From positions 1 to 64,000 of the forward strand of contig WHUX01000150.1 in the NCBI GenBank assembly GCA_015179025.1: 64,000 bases of DNA. The letters are read 5' to 3'. Of the stretch, positions 12,501 to 23,214 are shown one piece after another (position 1 is the stretch's first letter; every line of letters begins with the position of its first letter). The notes beneath the pieces were generated by a model. That model did not search any database and was not told the DNA's origin. It saw only the letters and a program-made list of their open reading frames with translations. A program made the translations under genes and the position numbers. Source of the DNA: Terfezia claveryi (Eukaryota; Ascomycota; Pezizomycetes; Pezizales; Pezizaceae).

Positions 12501-13172
12501 GGCGAACTCTTCGCAATGCAACTAGCTCTCCACAAGGAAGACGCGACTATACTAGCAATCTTGTCAGATTCCTAAGCGGCAATCCAGGCAGTCTACAACA
12601 TGAGCTTAGGCTCTCCCCCCAGATCAGGCATCGAAAGCAGCATTAAGTCCCTCTTAACAAGCAACCCACACAGGGACATGCAGATATCTTGAGTTAGGGG
12701 CCACCTAGGCATTCCAGGTAATGTGAAAGCAGACCGGACCGCAAGCCTCCAGTCGCATTTGGGGGAATTCACGGGCCAAGAACGGATAGTTACAGAAAGG
12801 GGTCTCCGGGCGTCCTCTAAAGCTATGAGGAAGGAAGCAAGAACCAGAGCAGGATATGGCATGAGAAGGACGGAATGAAACTGCCACGCCCTTTCAGCCT
12901 ACACTTGGCTACAATCGAACAGAGGTCCTCAGAAAAGCTGGCTCCACCATATCGGTAAAGCAGACTCAGCAGTATGCACATACGGACATCCTACCGAGAC
13001 AGGCGAGCATATCGTCTTCGAGTGCCCACGCTTCGACCATTACCGGAGAACACTATTAGGGGAAAAAAGTAACTGGGAGGATCTCGACAAACCGGATTGG
13101 AGAAAGGAGGGGGAGGAAACGTACGAGGCTACGGAGGCTTTTTTCGGGCTCTTATTCCGAGAGCTCACTTAG
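9535..13172 (+). pseudogene. LINE-A ORF2: endonuclease, reverse transcriptase, RNase H
   Basis: Domains in order: apurinic-type endonuclease (VLVSYCNVNNSGINTHAFLE, then GDFNTHHPLWGG, then LDHAVISGYI); RT (MIMIPKPEKNYSEEKGWRP, QYGSRKGRSAIDAM, APQGSPLSP, SYVDDINPL at about 11555); RNase H (GWRVCNTD, ADGELFAMQLAL, ILSDS, GNVKADRTAS); and a C-terminal CxC-x3-H-x-C type finger reading CTYGHPTETGEHIVFEC, where a Cys has become Tyr. In-frame stops at 10944, 11295, 11772, 12573 and 12690 replace Trp or Gln seen in copy 2. It starts just after the ORF1 stop. Confidence 0.85.
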
Positions 13173-13294
13173 TACACAGTCAATTTGTCACAGTCACGTC
13201 TTCATGATTATTACGAGTCCCCTTTGTCTACAGTTCTGATTTTAGTTACATATATTCATAGTTTCACAGCCAGTGCAGGAGGCGAGCTCAGTCA

Positions 13295-16111
13295 CATCAG
13301 CAAAAAGAAATATGCGTCAGGACGCACCACCAAGCGTCCGGACGCGATTTTGCGTCCTGTGCGTCCTGTGCGTCCGGATGCCCCGGGGTATTGCATTACA
13401 ATCCGGACGCAACTAGGGCCCCGAGCTGCGTCCTGACGCCATTGGGGCCCCAAAAGCCGTCCGGACGGTGGTTGACATAAGCTCAACGTCTGGAAGTCAG
13501 AGCTCATTGCCATCGCGTCCTCAACTCAATTGAGGTTGTTAACGCTATAGGTTCCACGTCTGGCGTTGCTGAACCAGGGCCCCAAATCACTCTCTTCTAC
13601 AATGCACACCCGCTACCAGCTTGCATCTACGACGCTCTAACATCGGCCAGGTACGTAGCCACTATTGCAGCCATTGAATATACACGCAGCGGAAATATCC
13701 TTTGTATTCGCTAATAATTATATACACAGAAGTATTGATAAATAGATATATATTTAGAGCATGTAATCGCTGCTCCAATCGCTCTAACACTCGCTCTAAT
13801 ACTCGCTCCAATACTCGCTCTAATACTCGCTCCAATACTCGCTCTAATACTCGCTCTAATACTCGCCGTAATACTCGCTCCAATAGTCACTCTAATGCTA
13901 GCCGTAATGTGCTGGGATAGACAGCGAAGGGAAAATGCGCGGGGAAGGGAGGTATAGATACAGGAAAACCATAGTTGCCAAGGCCGACTGGTAAGGCCGA
14001 CAATTTAGACTTTCCGAAGACAATGAGATAAGGGATAACAAGAGAAGTGGCATGACAGTGATCAATGGCGCTCAGCCCCCTTTCGCCCGCGGGTGCCGTA
14101 CTATTCAATGCCTGGCCTGGAAATAGTCATATTGGGAAATCGTAGTCGTTGTATGGAGATATGTGCGGAGTTCACGCTTTGTGATATGTTTCGTAGGAAC
14201 TTATATATATGTGCGAGAAACTCGTGCTTTTGGGGACATATATATATATATATGCGAGAAATCCATGCATTCGCGGGCATATATATATATATATATATGT
14301 GCGAGAAACTCGTGCTTTTGGAGACTTATATATATATGTGCGAGAAACTCATGCTTTTGGGGACATATATATATATATGCGAGAAATCCATGCATTCGCG
14401 TGCATATATATATATATATATGTGCGAGAAACTCGTGCTTTTGGAGACTTATATATATATGTGCGAGAAACTCATGCTTTTGGGGACATATATATATATG
14501 TGCGAGAAACTCGTGCTTTTGGGGACATATATATATATATATGCGAGAAATCCATGCATTCGCGGGCATATATATATATATATATGCGAGAAACTCGTGC
14601 TTTTGGAGACTTATATATATATGTGCGAGAAACTCATGCTCTTGGGGACATATATATATATATGCGAGAAATCCATGCATTCGCGTGCATATATATATAT
14701 ATATGTGCGAGAAACTCGTGCTTTTGGAGACTTATATATATATGTGCGAGAAACTCATGCTTTTGGGGACATATATATATATATGCGAGAAACTCGTGCT
14801 TTTGGAGACTTATATATATATGTGCGAGAAACTCATGCTCTTGGGGACATATATATATATATGCGAGAAATCCATGCATTCGCGTGCATATATATATATA
14901 TATGTGCGAGAAACTCGTGCTTTTGGAGACATATATATACATATATGCGAGAAATCCATGCATTCGCGGGCTTATATGTCTCCAAAAGCATGAGTTTCTC
15001 GCATATATATATATAAGTCTCCAAAAGCACGAGTTTCTCGCGCATATATATATATAAGCCCACGAATGCATGAATTCTTACGAAACATATAACAAAGCGT
15101 GAACTCCGCACATATCGCAATACCACGACTACGATTGCCCAATATGACTATTTCCAGGCCAGGCATTGAATAGTACGGCACCCGCGGGCGAAAGGGGGCT
15201 GAGCGCCATTGATCACTGTCATGCCACTTCTCTTGTTATCGCTTATCTCATTGTCCTCGGAAAGTCTAAATTGTCGACCTTAGCAGTCGGCCTTGGCAAC
15301 TATCGTTTTCCTGTATATATACCTCCCTTCCTCGTGCATTTTCCCTTCGCTCTCTATCCCAGCACATTACAGCTAGCATTAGAGTGACTATTGGAGCGAG
15401 TATTATGGCGAGTATTAAAGCGAGTATTAGAGCGAGTATTGGAGCGAGTATTAGAGCGAGTATTAGAGCGAGTATTGGATCGAGTATTAGAGCGAGTATT
15501 AGAGCGAGTATTAGAGCGAGTATTAGAGCGAGTATTGGAGCGAGTATTAGAGCGAGTGTTAGAGCGAGTATTAGAGCGAGTGTTAGAGCGAGTATTAGAG
15601 CGAGTGTTAAAGCGATTGAAGCAGCGAGTGCATGTTCTATATATATATCTATTGCTCAATACTTCTGTGTATATAATTTTAGCGAATACAATGGATATTT
15701 CTGCTCCATGCATATTCAATGGCTGCAATAGTGGTACGTAGCTGGCTGATGTTAGAGTGTCGTAGATGCAAGCGGTGAGCGGGTGTGCATTGTAGAAGAG
15801 AGCGATTTGGGGCCCTGGTTCAGCAACGCCAGACGTGGAACCTATAGCGTTGGGGACGAGCAGCCCGTCTCATGTTGCGTCCAAGACGTGGTAGCATGCT
15901 TCTGTTGCGTCCCAGGCGTGGGTGCACACTTGTGTTGCGTCCTGGGCGCTGGTGCGCACGAGTATTGCATCCCGACGCTGGTGCGCACGAGTGTTGCGTC
16001 CCGACGCTGGCGCACCAAGCGTTTGGCGTCCTGATTGTAAGTTCCTGTCCCATGCGTCCTGTGCGTCGGACGCACAGGAAGACACATGACGCGAATTTTT
16101 TTTTGCTGATG
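13295..16111. mobile_element. Foldback element copy 1
   Basis: Two inverted arms of roughly 1 kb (13295-14200 and 15060-16111) flank a repeat-rich centre. From the outside in, the arms hold an end CATCAGCAAAAA, a block dense in GCGTCCGGACGC-type motifs, a tandem 12-bp array (AATACTCGCTCT, at 13780-13890 and 15395-15620), and a conserved block with CCCTTTCGCCCGCGGGTGCC. No protein is encoded; the long frames here are repeat artefacts. The 2-bp flanks are CA on both sides (13293-13294 and 16112-16113). Related copies lie at 44894 and 59341. Confidence 0.75.
14215..15055. repeat. Higher-order tandem array in the foldback centre
   Basis: Units of about 43 bp: (TA)n followed by GTGCGAGAAACTCGTGCTTT and TGGAGACTTA, alternating with units carrying ATCCATGCATTCGCGGGCAT. 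The two unit types recur in a regular order (a higher-order repeat), and the array inverts near 14985. All six frames look open because of the repeat; no gene is called. Confidence 0.8.
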
Positions 16112-16318
16112 CAGGTTTTCGAATCATCAGCTAAGTCTGTTAGTGACAGCACGGGGCAGCCCCTTTCTCCCTTTTATTTTATTATTGTATTTAGTTTGCG
16201 CAGGTCTGGCAAATTAACTTGCCTTACCCTTGAATCCACCAGGCTTCCACGTGGCTCCTCTTAGCCCCCCTACGGGGCTGCATAGGAGTACTGAGTATTT
16301 AAAATAAAAAAATAAAAA

Positions 16319-17710
16319 TGGTTTGTATGGTTCGGTTGTACCACTCAGGTACCCCATTAGATTGATGTGAATATAGTGGTGTTCTTATATGTCGAATACC
16401 TTTGGTTGAAAGAAAGGCATCAATCTCCATATACTCACTACCATTGTCCATTATAAAAGACAGGATCTTCATGTCAAACTGTCTTTCAATGAAGGTAACA
16501 AAATTCTGCATGGTTAAGCATGCATCAGATTTGTTCTTTAGATGACAAATCCAGCCCAAGAATCGTCAATAAAACTTATGTAGTAATATAAATCACCATA
16601 GGATGGGGTAGGCTGTTTGCTACTGAGATCACTATAAAATAGCTGAAATGGCCTTGATGTACGCTGATATGCTAGAGAGGGTGGTCTAGTATTTATTGAC
16701 TTTGCCATTATGCATGCCGTACATGAGAACTTAGAAGGCTTGGAGGGTAAGATGCCACCGTCAGCATATACAGTTGGTTGTATATTAGCTGAGTGACCTA
16801 AAGCTGCATGCCACTGAGTAAAGGTCATTGTCTTAATAATCGCGGCAAAGGTGCTCGTGGTGGAGGTGCTCGCGGCGGAGGTGCTCGCAGCGGAGGTGCT
16901 CGTGGTGGAGGTGCTAGCTGCAAAGGTGCTAGCAGCGGAAGTGTTAGCTGCGGAAGAGCTCGTAGCGGAGGCGCTCGCTGCGGAGATGTTCATGGAGGAG
17001 GTGCTTGTGGTGGAGGTTATACTCTCATGAACATGAGGTAAGTTGTTCTTCATATCAGCAATCATTATTGGATTAGCAAGCTCGGTATCACTGATTTTGA
17101 AAAGCTGAATTAGAGTGTCCCTTACAACCAATACTATCTTCGATTTGATTGAATTCCATGAAATAAGACTATGACCAAGAGTAGGGACATATAACACGGA
17201 GTGAAGAACAACATGATTTGTAGAACCATCTGGAAGAGCACAATTAAGAAGAATAGAACCGATGCCTTCAATCGATCACTGATTTTCACCACCCACTTTT
17301 ACCATACCTTTAGAAGACGTAAGACTGATAAAACGCTCTATATTGTAGGTCATATGTGCAGTGGCACAAGTGTCGATCTTCCAGACAGCGTCTTGAGTAG
17401 TGGGCGGGGCTTGGGTAATAAGCGAGACTTGAGTCGGCAAAACTTGGATATCCGGCGAGACTTGCAAGGCAGACGAGCAAAGGAGGGAGCAGTGAGACGG
17501 GAACCGGAGGAACCCCAAATCACAGAGGGGGGCTATTGAAAGGCTAATGAGCGAGGTAATCGCTGAGGCTTTGAACGGAGGATACAGCGGTGGACTATAG
17601 TGCTGTGAGGCAGAGTGCGAGTGCGAGAGCAGGAAGAGTGTGCGAGTGCGAGCAATGCGAGAGTGTATGAAGTGTTCATTCAAGAGCAGACGGTCTATTG
17701 AGTCTATCAA
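16319..17710 (-). pseudogene. Ty1/copia pol fragment (protease to integrase)
   Basis: Minus-strand order: a retropepsin-like segment (17710-17276, WKIDTCATAHMTYN), a GAG-pre-integrase segment (17197-16538, HAALGHSANIQ and CTACIMAKS), and an integrase core start (16559-16299, IMDNGSEYMEI then SHQSNGVPEWYNRTIQ, where the catalytic glutamate is kept). A Ser/Thr/Ala-rich low-complexity tract separates protease and pre-integrase. RT and RNase H are absent; the fragment ends at the LINE-A tail at 16318, so LINE-A probably inserted into it. Confidence 0.75.
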
Positions 17711-18180
17711 GAGAAGCTTATAGATACATGAGTGTCCTGAGAGCTCGTATATATAAAGACGAGATCAGGGTAAAACGTTCAGCAAAGCAGTCTAAGCTAA
17801 CTATCCTAAGAGCAGTAATGCCGTGAGTACGCGCAAGCATTATACCAGATGCATAGGTGAATGCGTAAGCACAGGACTGATGTACAAGCAGTAGGCCAAG
17901 TGCGAGAGCATTAACTTGAAGCAACGAAGAGTATTAACTTGAAGCAAGAGTATTAACTCGTAAGCACAGGACTGATGTACAAGCAGTAGGCCAAGTGCGA
18001 GAACATTAACTTGAAGCAACGAAGAGTATTAACTTGGAGCAAGAGCATTAACTTGAAGCAATGAAGATTGGTATGTAAGCTAGTAAGCGAAGATAGCTAG
18101 AACATGTGAAGAGAGGAAATAACGCAGAGATCTTTTTAGCAAGGTAACAAGTGTTCGCAATAGGTGTCAGCAATACATAG
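17711..18180. repeat. Non-coding leader of the copia fragment with a 93-bp tandem duplication
   Basis: Two near-identical copies (about 17867-17959 and 17960-18050) contain GCACAGGACTGATGTACAAG and ACTTGAAGCAACGAAGAGTA. A TATATATAAAG run lies at 17748. This is the position of a copia 5' LTR or leader, but LTR ends were not resolved. Confidence 0.4.
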
Positions 18181-18231
18181 CGGAGAGACTTGACTGTAAG
18201 CGTAAAGAAATGGTCATTTCAACAGGGGCCT

Positions 18232-18936
18232 CAAGCAGGAATGGAAGAGGATGAGAGAAAAAGAGAGGAAGGTGGCGGGAACAGGGGGGGGGAGAGTGAT
18301 CAGGTGGGGCAGGAAGGCACGGATCAACTACGTTCACTGCCGGACGGGGAAGGGTAATCTTCAGTCCTGGAGAGCGGTTATAGATGACTCCGTAGACCCG
18401 ACTTGCCGCACGTGCGGAAGACATCTCGAGACAGGCAGCCACGTAGCGCTAGTCTGCCGCGTGGAGAGGAAATTGGGCGGAGATGGGGGAATTGGGAGGA
18501 CATTTTTTTTTTTTTTTTTAAATACTTAGTGACTCCTATGCGGCCCCGTTAGGGGGGAATTGGGAGGACATGGATAAAAGGAAGAGGTGGTTGAGGAAGG
18601 TAAAAGACGGGGGGGAGGTATATACGGTAGACTTGGTGGAGACGTTTTTCTCTAACCTTGATCTTACCTGAGGGGAGGGGTGCGGGTGCGGAGAGATTAG
18701 ATTTCTGGGGAAGGGCCGGTAGGGGCGTGGCGGCGGAGGACTATATCATCAGGGGTTGGGCTGTTAAGAGCGTGGCGGCGGGGGAAGGGGTATTTTCTGT
18801 TTTGACTACGGGAGGTAGGGCGTTTAAGCAACTCGTTGTCCCGTGAGAAACCAAACCTTCAAAGGGGCGGAACGGGGCCGTCTCATAGCCTTAGGCTGCA
18901 TAGACGTATAGACTCCAAAAAAAAAAAAAAAAAAAA
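18232..18936 (+). mobile_element. LINE-B 3' fragment (zinc-finger end and poly-A tail)
   Basis: An open frame at 18251-18503 reads HCRTGKGNLQSWRAVIDDS, then CRTCGRHLETGSHVALVC: a C-x2-C-x4-H-x5-C type finger like the C-terminal finger of RNase-H LINEs. The fragment continues to a 3' end CGGGGCCGTCTCATAGCC and TAGACGTATAGACTCC followed by about 18 A at 18919-18936. The tail is shared with the SINE at 36977. It is interrupted at 18504 by a 49-bp LINE-A scrap. Confidence 0.65.
18504..18552 (-). mobile_element. 49-bp LINE-A 3' scrap with long TSD
   Basis: A poly-T run followed by ACTCCTATGCGGCCCCGTTA, the reverse complement of the LINE-A 3' terminus. It is flanked by a direct repeat of up to 19 bp (GGGGGAATTGGGAGGACAT at 18485-18503 and 18553-18571). 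Extreme 5' truncation with a long TSD is the mark of target-primed reverse transcription. Confidence 0.75.
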
Positions 18937-19327
18937 GTCACACAAGGTGTAAGCTGGTTAGGCGAACATGTTTAACAGTGTTGAGGTGTTCATGAGTCCA
19001 ATGTAAACAAAAAATTCAAGTAGTGTGAATTTAAACTACAAATCATTACCTACAAATCACATTCACAATAGAGTTAAGGTCGAGGCTAGGTAAGTAGCGT
19101 TGCCGTCGACGATGTTTTCTTGTCAATGGAGGCCGTTGACGGCAAACGGAGGTCGTTGACGGCAACTGCCTAATTTTCGGGCTACTTGCTTAAAGAACTA
19201 AGACTCGTCTTAGCAAATGTGAAGCTACTTTGCTCGACTAGAGGCTTGGCATGAGACTTCTTGGAGAATAGTCTCATGCCAAGACCCCGAGCGTTTGAGC
19301 GTAGCGAAGGGAGAATAAGATCGCAGA
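18937..19327. other. Intergenic; short hairpin at 19245-19283
   Basis: No gene seen. A perfect 13-bp inverted repeat CTTGGCATGAGAC / GTCTCATGCCAAG with a 13-nt loop lies at 19245-19283. Its arm resembles the hAT-like end GGCATGAGACG seen elsewhere here. A short duplication of GTTGACGGCAA occurs at about 19136-19167. Confidence 0.4.
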
Positions 19328-20356
19328 ATGTCCATCATCGATCGAATAGCACCCCAATATTGCCCTGCCTCCACCTCCATTATTGCTGGACACGATATCG
19401 TTGGTACGAGTCTCAACTTCCACCCGCAGCATTCCATAGATCCCTGCCTCCAGGCCATGTCTTGTCAGTTTCCTCAGCCCCGCTATGTCATCATCCAACT
19501 CGACTGCCACCATGCCCACACTTCCTTGATCCCGGAATCTGCCTGCATCATACATACATGCACCTCCACCACCCTTATCGATGCCCTCTCACTACGGCCA
19601 CGCCTATACACCTTGTACTTCGACGCCGTGGCCGAAAACCTGCGCTCGACCATCAATCAGAAACTTGGGCGCCCAAAGTCCGCCGATCCCAAGTACTACA
19701 GGTGCATTGGCGGAGTTCGCGATAGCATGACTATCCAAGACGTAGCTGCGATAGCTGATGAGGTTGGCTGGAGCGGGGGAGTGGGAAATGTGATAGCCAT
19801 TGGGGATACTCAGCAGGCGGCCATGCACCCCAACGAAATTCCGCGATTGCAAGTGTGGGTCGAATATGATACCACAGATGACGCCGGCTCATTGCGCTCC
19901 CGTGCTCATGATACCACTCCAGATGTGCGACCAACCGACCCCTGGAGTAGCAAACGATCCCTTTCCCAATCCACAGAGCACAACCCAGCCATTGCCACTT
20001 CCACATCATGCCAGATATCGACACCTCTCACTCCTCCTGGCTCTCGTCAGTTACGCATCCACATAGACGTCCTGAGTTCCGCAGGTCACCATACCACCCG
20101 CATGCTCCACCTCTCCACCCCATTCCCTCCGGATATCGGGGGACTAAAATCTCTCCTTGGAGACAGCCTTACGGGAACCCCACTCTTCACCAATGAGGGA
20201 ACAGAGGAGCAAGCTCGTCTACGTATCATTCGGGTTACGGCTATTAAACTCATGCTAGGAGTTCATAAAGTGTTGGGCGATGATATGGTGAATGTGCTGC
20301 AGCTGGCTGGTGCCGCAGGGAGGTTAGAAGCATTCGTAGGAGTGGACGTGGCATGA
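19328..20356 (+). CDS. Unknown 342-aa protein
   Basis: A single open frame of 342 codons with balanced base composition and no in-frame stop, in a region where most frames are broken. It has no transmembrane segment and no motif I can name. The N-terminal half is rich in His/Cys (QLDCHHAHTSL). The middle (ADEVGWSGGVGNVIAIGD) is Gly-rich. A Ser/Thr-rich linker covers residues 195-240, and the C-terminus (IRVTAIKLMLGVHKVLGDDM) looks helical. An in-frame start slightly upstream is not available. Either a host gene or the N-part of an unrecognised element; no intron sites were needed. Confidence 0.5.
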   Translation: MSIIDRIAPQYCPASTSIIAGHDIVGTSLNFHPQHSIDPCLQAMSCQFPQPRYVIIQLDCHHAHTSLIPESACIIHTCTSTTLIDALSLRPRLYTLYFDAVAENLRSTINQKLGRPKSADPKYYRCIGGVRDSMTIQDVAAIADEVGWSGGVGNVIAIGDTQQAAMHPNEIPRLQVWVEYDTTDDAGSLRSRAHDTTPDVRPTDPWSSKRSLSQSTEHNPAIATSTSCQISTPLTPPGSRQLRIHIDVLSSAGHHTTRMLHLSTPFPPDIGGLKSLLGDSLTGTPLFTNEGTEEQARLRIIRVTAIKLMLGVHKVLGDDMVNVLQLAGAAGRLEAFVGVDVA

Positions 20357-21121
20357 GCGATCACTATAGAGGCAAAACCTCCGCTTGATCTGGTGTGATA
20401 AAAGAAATGGTGAAAATAATAGGAAGCAGGAGCTTACCTTGTCTAAGATGCAGAGGGCAGGCTAGGTGTCTCTAGCAAGGTGTTATTTATCGCCATCCTG
20501 TATCGAAGCTTTGAATTGAGAAATGAAGCCATGTACAACAAGTAAAAAACTCTTTGTCGGCCGCATAGCTATCAATGTATAATCAAGGGAAACCTCTGAG
20601 ATAGGCGATGATCGTAGGAGTGCAAGTGCCATTTCCTCCAGGCATCCAACATCGATATCTCATGATAAGGAGGCCCCCTGGGCACCATCCCAGAATCAAT
20701 CGATAGAGCTCGTCGAGCTACACCAAGTGCACTAATACCAGTAACCCTTTCCATTCACCATGCTCACGCTAATATACCGTCACATGCATCAATGTAACAA
20801 TATGTTCAACGTACGCTGCATTCAAAACAACCATCACCATCCACATTGCATACAAAACAAATGACCGCGTCAACAAATCCCGGTTGGCGCTTCCGTATTG
20901 GGAGGAAATGGGCCCGAGAGGTGTGCCTCCTGCAAGGTCTACCTGCCTGACACACGCGCTAGCAGCTATTTCAGGCAGCTGCTGTCGACAAAAACACGGA
21001 GATATGAGAGCAAGCAAAGGGGCATGATCAGTTGGACGGTGAAGATATAGGTATCCATTTGTACTGTTCACAATACATATCTATATGCTTAGCTCTATAT
21101 ATCCTGCGATAAATCCAATAT
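20357..21121. other. No gene recognised
   Basis: Mixed-composition DNA with only short scattered frames on both strands. No repeat unit, tRNA or promoter signal was seen. Confidence 0.3.
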
Positions 21122-21137
21122 TTGACCTTTCCTCAGC

Positions 21138-22701
21138 TTGATCTACCTACAGCCTACGTGCCCATATCTGTTATATCAAACTTACCAAGGCCCATCGGGA
21201 GCGCTTGGTCGGATCTCCACAACCACAGCAGCTACAGACAAACGGACGGCACCACGAGAAAGCCCTCGCCGCCCACAACAGGAATATCTACTCGAACCTC
21301 GGGGGAACAACTATCGCGACCGGGGACCCTTTCCCCCTCGATTGAAGCTTATTCCCCTCTTCCTCGTTCTTCTTCTTCCTCGCTCTCACCAACATCGTCT
21401 CTTCTCGGGCATTGGTCCACGATTCCGCGAGAGCACTCACACCAAGTCGGCACCACCAATCAGGGAAATTATAACTCCCACACCAAACCAAAGCCAATCG
21501 ACGATGCCGTACAGGGAAAAGAGAAAGAACAATCCGGGAAAGATGGATCAAGTACATCCACCACACAAGACTCGGCTGCCAGTCACCGGGCATCCACAGC
21601 CCCCTCACCTACAGTTGGCAATAGCCACCACTCCTGTTCCCGTTCAGCCACCAGCCCCCACACCGGCACCACCCCTCCAAATCATCCAAGTCCACCCAGA
21701 CCGCGCAGCACGGATAATGAAAGCCACCGTGGCTAACTACGACGATTGTAATAGCGACATCGACAACATCGAGTCAGATCACAACGAGATCACCGAGCCA
21801 GCAAGCAACACCGATGACGAGGAGTCAACCGAAAGTTACGAGAGCGACACCGAGTCAATTGCAGGCGACACTAACAACGAGAACCCGATACCCGTAAGCT
21901 ACAGTAATGACGGTTTAATGCTTTACAGGGAAGTTTGGAATGCCATGGCCGAGTTGAGAGCAGCCATGGGCCGCCAAGGCCGAGACATTGATGAATTTGA
22001 CTTCATTATCAGGATGTTTGGTAGGCAGTATCAAAGAATTCACAACGTCAACGCATCTGTTCCCGACTCTCTCGAGATGGTCGATAAGGGTGCATCAAGA
22101 CATTGGGAAGTCCTAATTTCCTCCCATATACAAGCCCTGCCACCGCCACTACCACCAACTCCCGTAACAGATACAAGCACACAGACTACACCCCTGACCC
22201 CGGCACAGAAGCCGATGACGAATAGTGTCTCCACCAATATTGACCACCCAGTACCCACATACGCAGAGGCAGCGACAGGATCAGTCAAGAAGCAGTCGGT
22301 CAAATCAAGGGAAAAAACAGCACCACCCCGAAGTCCCAGGAAACACTCTCGGAGACCCGGGGCAAAGGTAAGGGGAGGCTAGCACCACCTCCGGAAATCC
22401 GCACCACTCCACAGGCAAACCTACGGGCTCCATCCCCCCCCCAACACTAGCAAGAACCCTGGTCCTCCACGCAGCACCAACAAGATTCAAGCCAGGTCAG
22501 ATGCGACGCTGGATCGAGGAGGACAACAAATTAACCGGAGCCCAAATCGTAGGAATTCGCTGGTTGACGCAAGAGTATAGGAGAGCCGGGAAGCTGGCGT
22601 CGTCACTGGTCATCTACATGAAAGAGAAGATCAATCTTGACCAGGGGCTCCGTATGGGAAGGAGATTCTTCCGCACCACAGTATATGATTGGAGCAGGTG
22701 A
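21138..22701 (+). pseudogene. Tad1-like LINE ORF1, frameshifted
   Basis: The first frame (21138-22382, 414 codons) is Pro/Ser/Thr-rich with an acidic stretch (SDIDNIESDHNEITEPASN) and ends with a YAEAATGSVKKQ-type basic segment. After a frameshift near 22400 the frame resumes (TLVLHAAPTRFKPGQMRRW, then IVGIRWLTQEYRRAGKLASS, LRMGRRFFRTTVYDWSR) to a stop at 22701. The second part matches the conserved RNA-binding region of fungal Tad1-clade ORF1 proteins as I know them. No endonuclease or RT follows; a LINE-A-type tail comes next, suggesting an ORF2-less derivative. Confidence 0.6.
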
Positions 22702-22744
22702 AAGAGATGAGATCCTCCTACTAGCACTTATATCGAGTCTTCGG

Positions 22745-22945
22745 TTTTCCACCTGCGAGAATTTTTGGATTGAGTGGTTTCTTTAATTTCCTACCAGGGC
22801 TTATATTAGTTTCCCACCTGCGATTGTTGAGGATTGTTTTCTACTGGTGCGTACGTCTGGGGTTTCGGGTTTCCCACCAGCGAGGATATTTTGTCTTTTT
22901 CCACCTGCGAGTCCCTTCTTATTTTTCCACCTGCGAGAGGGTTTT
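22745..22945 (+). repeat. Cluster of CACCTGCGA motifs
   Basis: Four CACCTGCGA copies (about 22750, 22815, 22901, 22929) and one CACCAGCGA variant (about 22875), most preceded by TTTTCC or TTTCC. The same 9-mer forms the arm of the 20-bp palindrome in the gypsy LTR. Purpose unknown. Confidence 0.5.
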
Positions 22946-22949
22946 CTTC

Positions 22950-23175
22950 CGGGGCTCCAGTCAGGGCCCTCGGGCTCATCCGGCACTGCCGGTTAATGAC
23001 AGCATGGGAGTATCCCAATTCATGAGTCTCCTATCGTTTTGTGTACTTATCGCGTCGACTTGGCAGATTAACTTGCCCTGTCCTGAATCCACTCGGGTTT
23101 CCGGGTGGCTCCTCATGGCCCCCCCGACGGGGCCGCATAGGAGTAACAAGTATTTATTAAAAAAAAAAAAAAAAA
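22950..23175 (+). mobile_element. LINE-A 3' tail
   Basis: Contains GGTTAATGACAGCATGG, GGCAGATTAACTTGCCC, GGGGCCGCATAGGAGTAACA and a poly-A run (about 23159-23175): the LINE-A 3' UTR. The 5' boundary is unclear. With the upstream ORF1 it may be a single ORF2-less element. Confidence 0.6.
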
Positions 23176-23214
23176 TACCTACAGCCTACGAAATACCCGA
23201 TTCTTGCTGCGTCG

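Larger units (their letters stand above)
5911..16318 (+). mobile_element. LINE-A copy 1 (RNase-H-bearing non-LTR retrotransposon), split by foldback copy 1
   Basis: ORF1 (CCHC knuckle) is followed by ORF2 (endonuclease, RT, RNase H, zinc finger), then a 3' UTR ending in CGGGGCTGCATAGGAGT and an A-rich tail at about 16300-16318. The same 3' UTR closes the minus-strand copy at 36.6-40.4 kb. A foldback element (13295-16111) sits inside the 3' UTR: joining the flanks gives CTCAGTCA-GG, as in the other LINE-A copies (ACTCAGTCAGGCC). The real length without the insert is about 7.6 kb. The 5' end abuts the gypsy LTR and may be incomplete. Confidence 0.75.

Noticed and set aside
14093..15181. Long proteins of 276-307 aa on both strands
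   Set aside because: They translate the ATATAT/GAGAAACTCGTGC array of the foldback centre; all frames stay open because of the repeat.
15354..15741. Arg/Ser/Asn-repeat and Val/Leu-Glu-Arg-repeat proteins
   Set aside because: They come from the 12-bp AATACTCGCTCT array in the foldback arm.
16808..17041. Gly/Ala/Arg-rich 77-aa protein
   Set aside because: It is antisense to the Ser/Thr/Ala-rich tract of the copia polyprotein.
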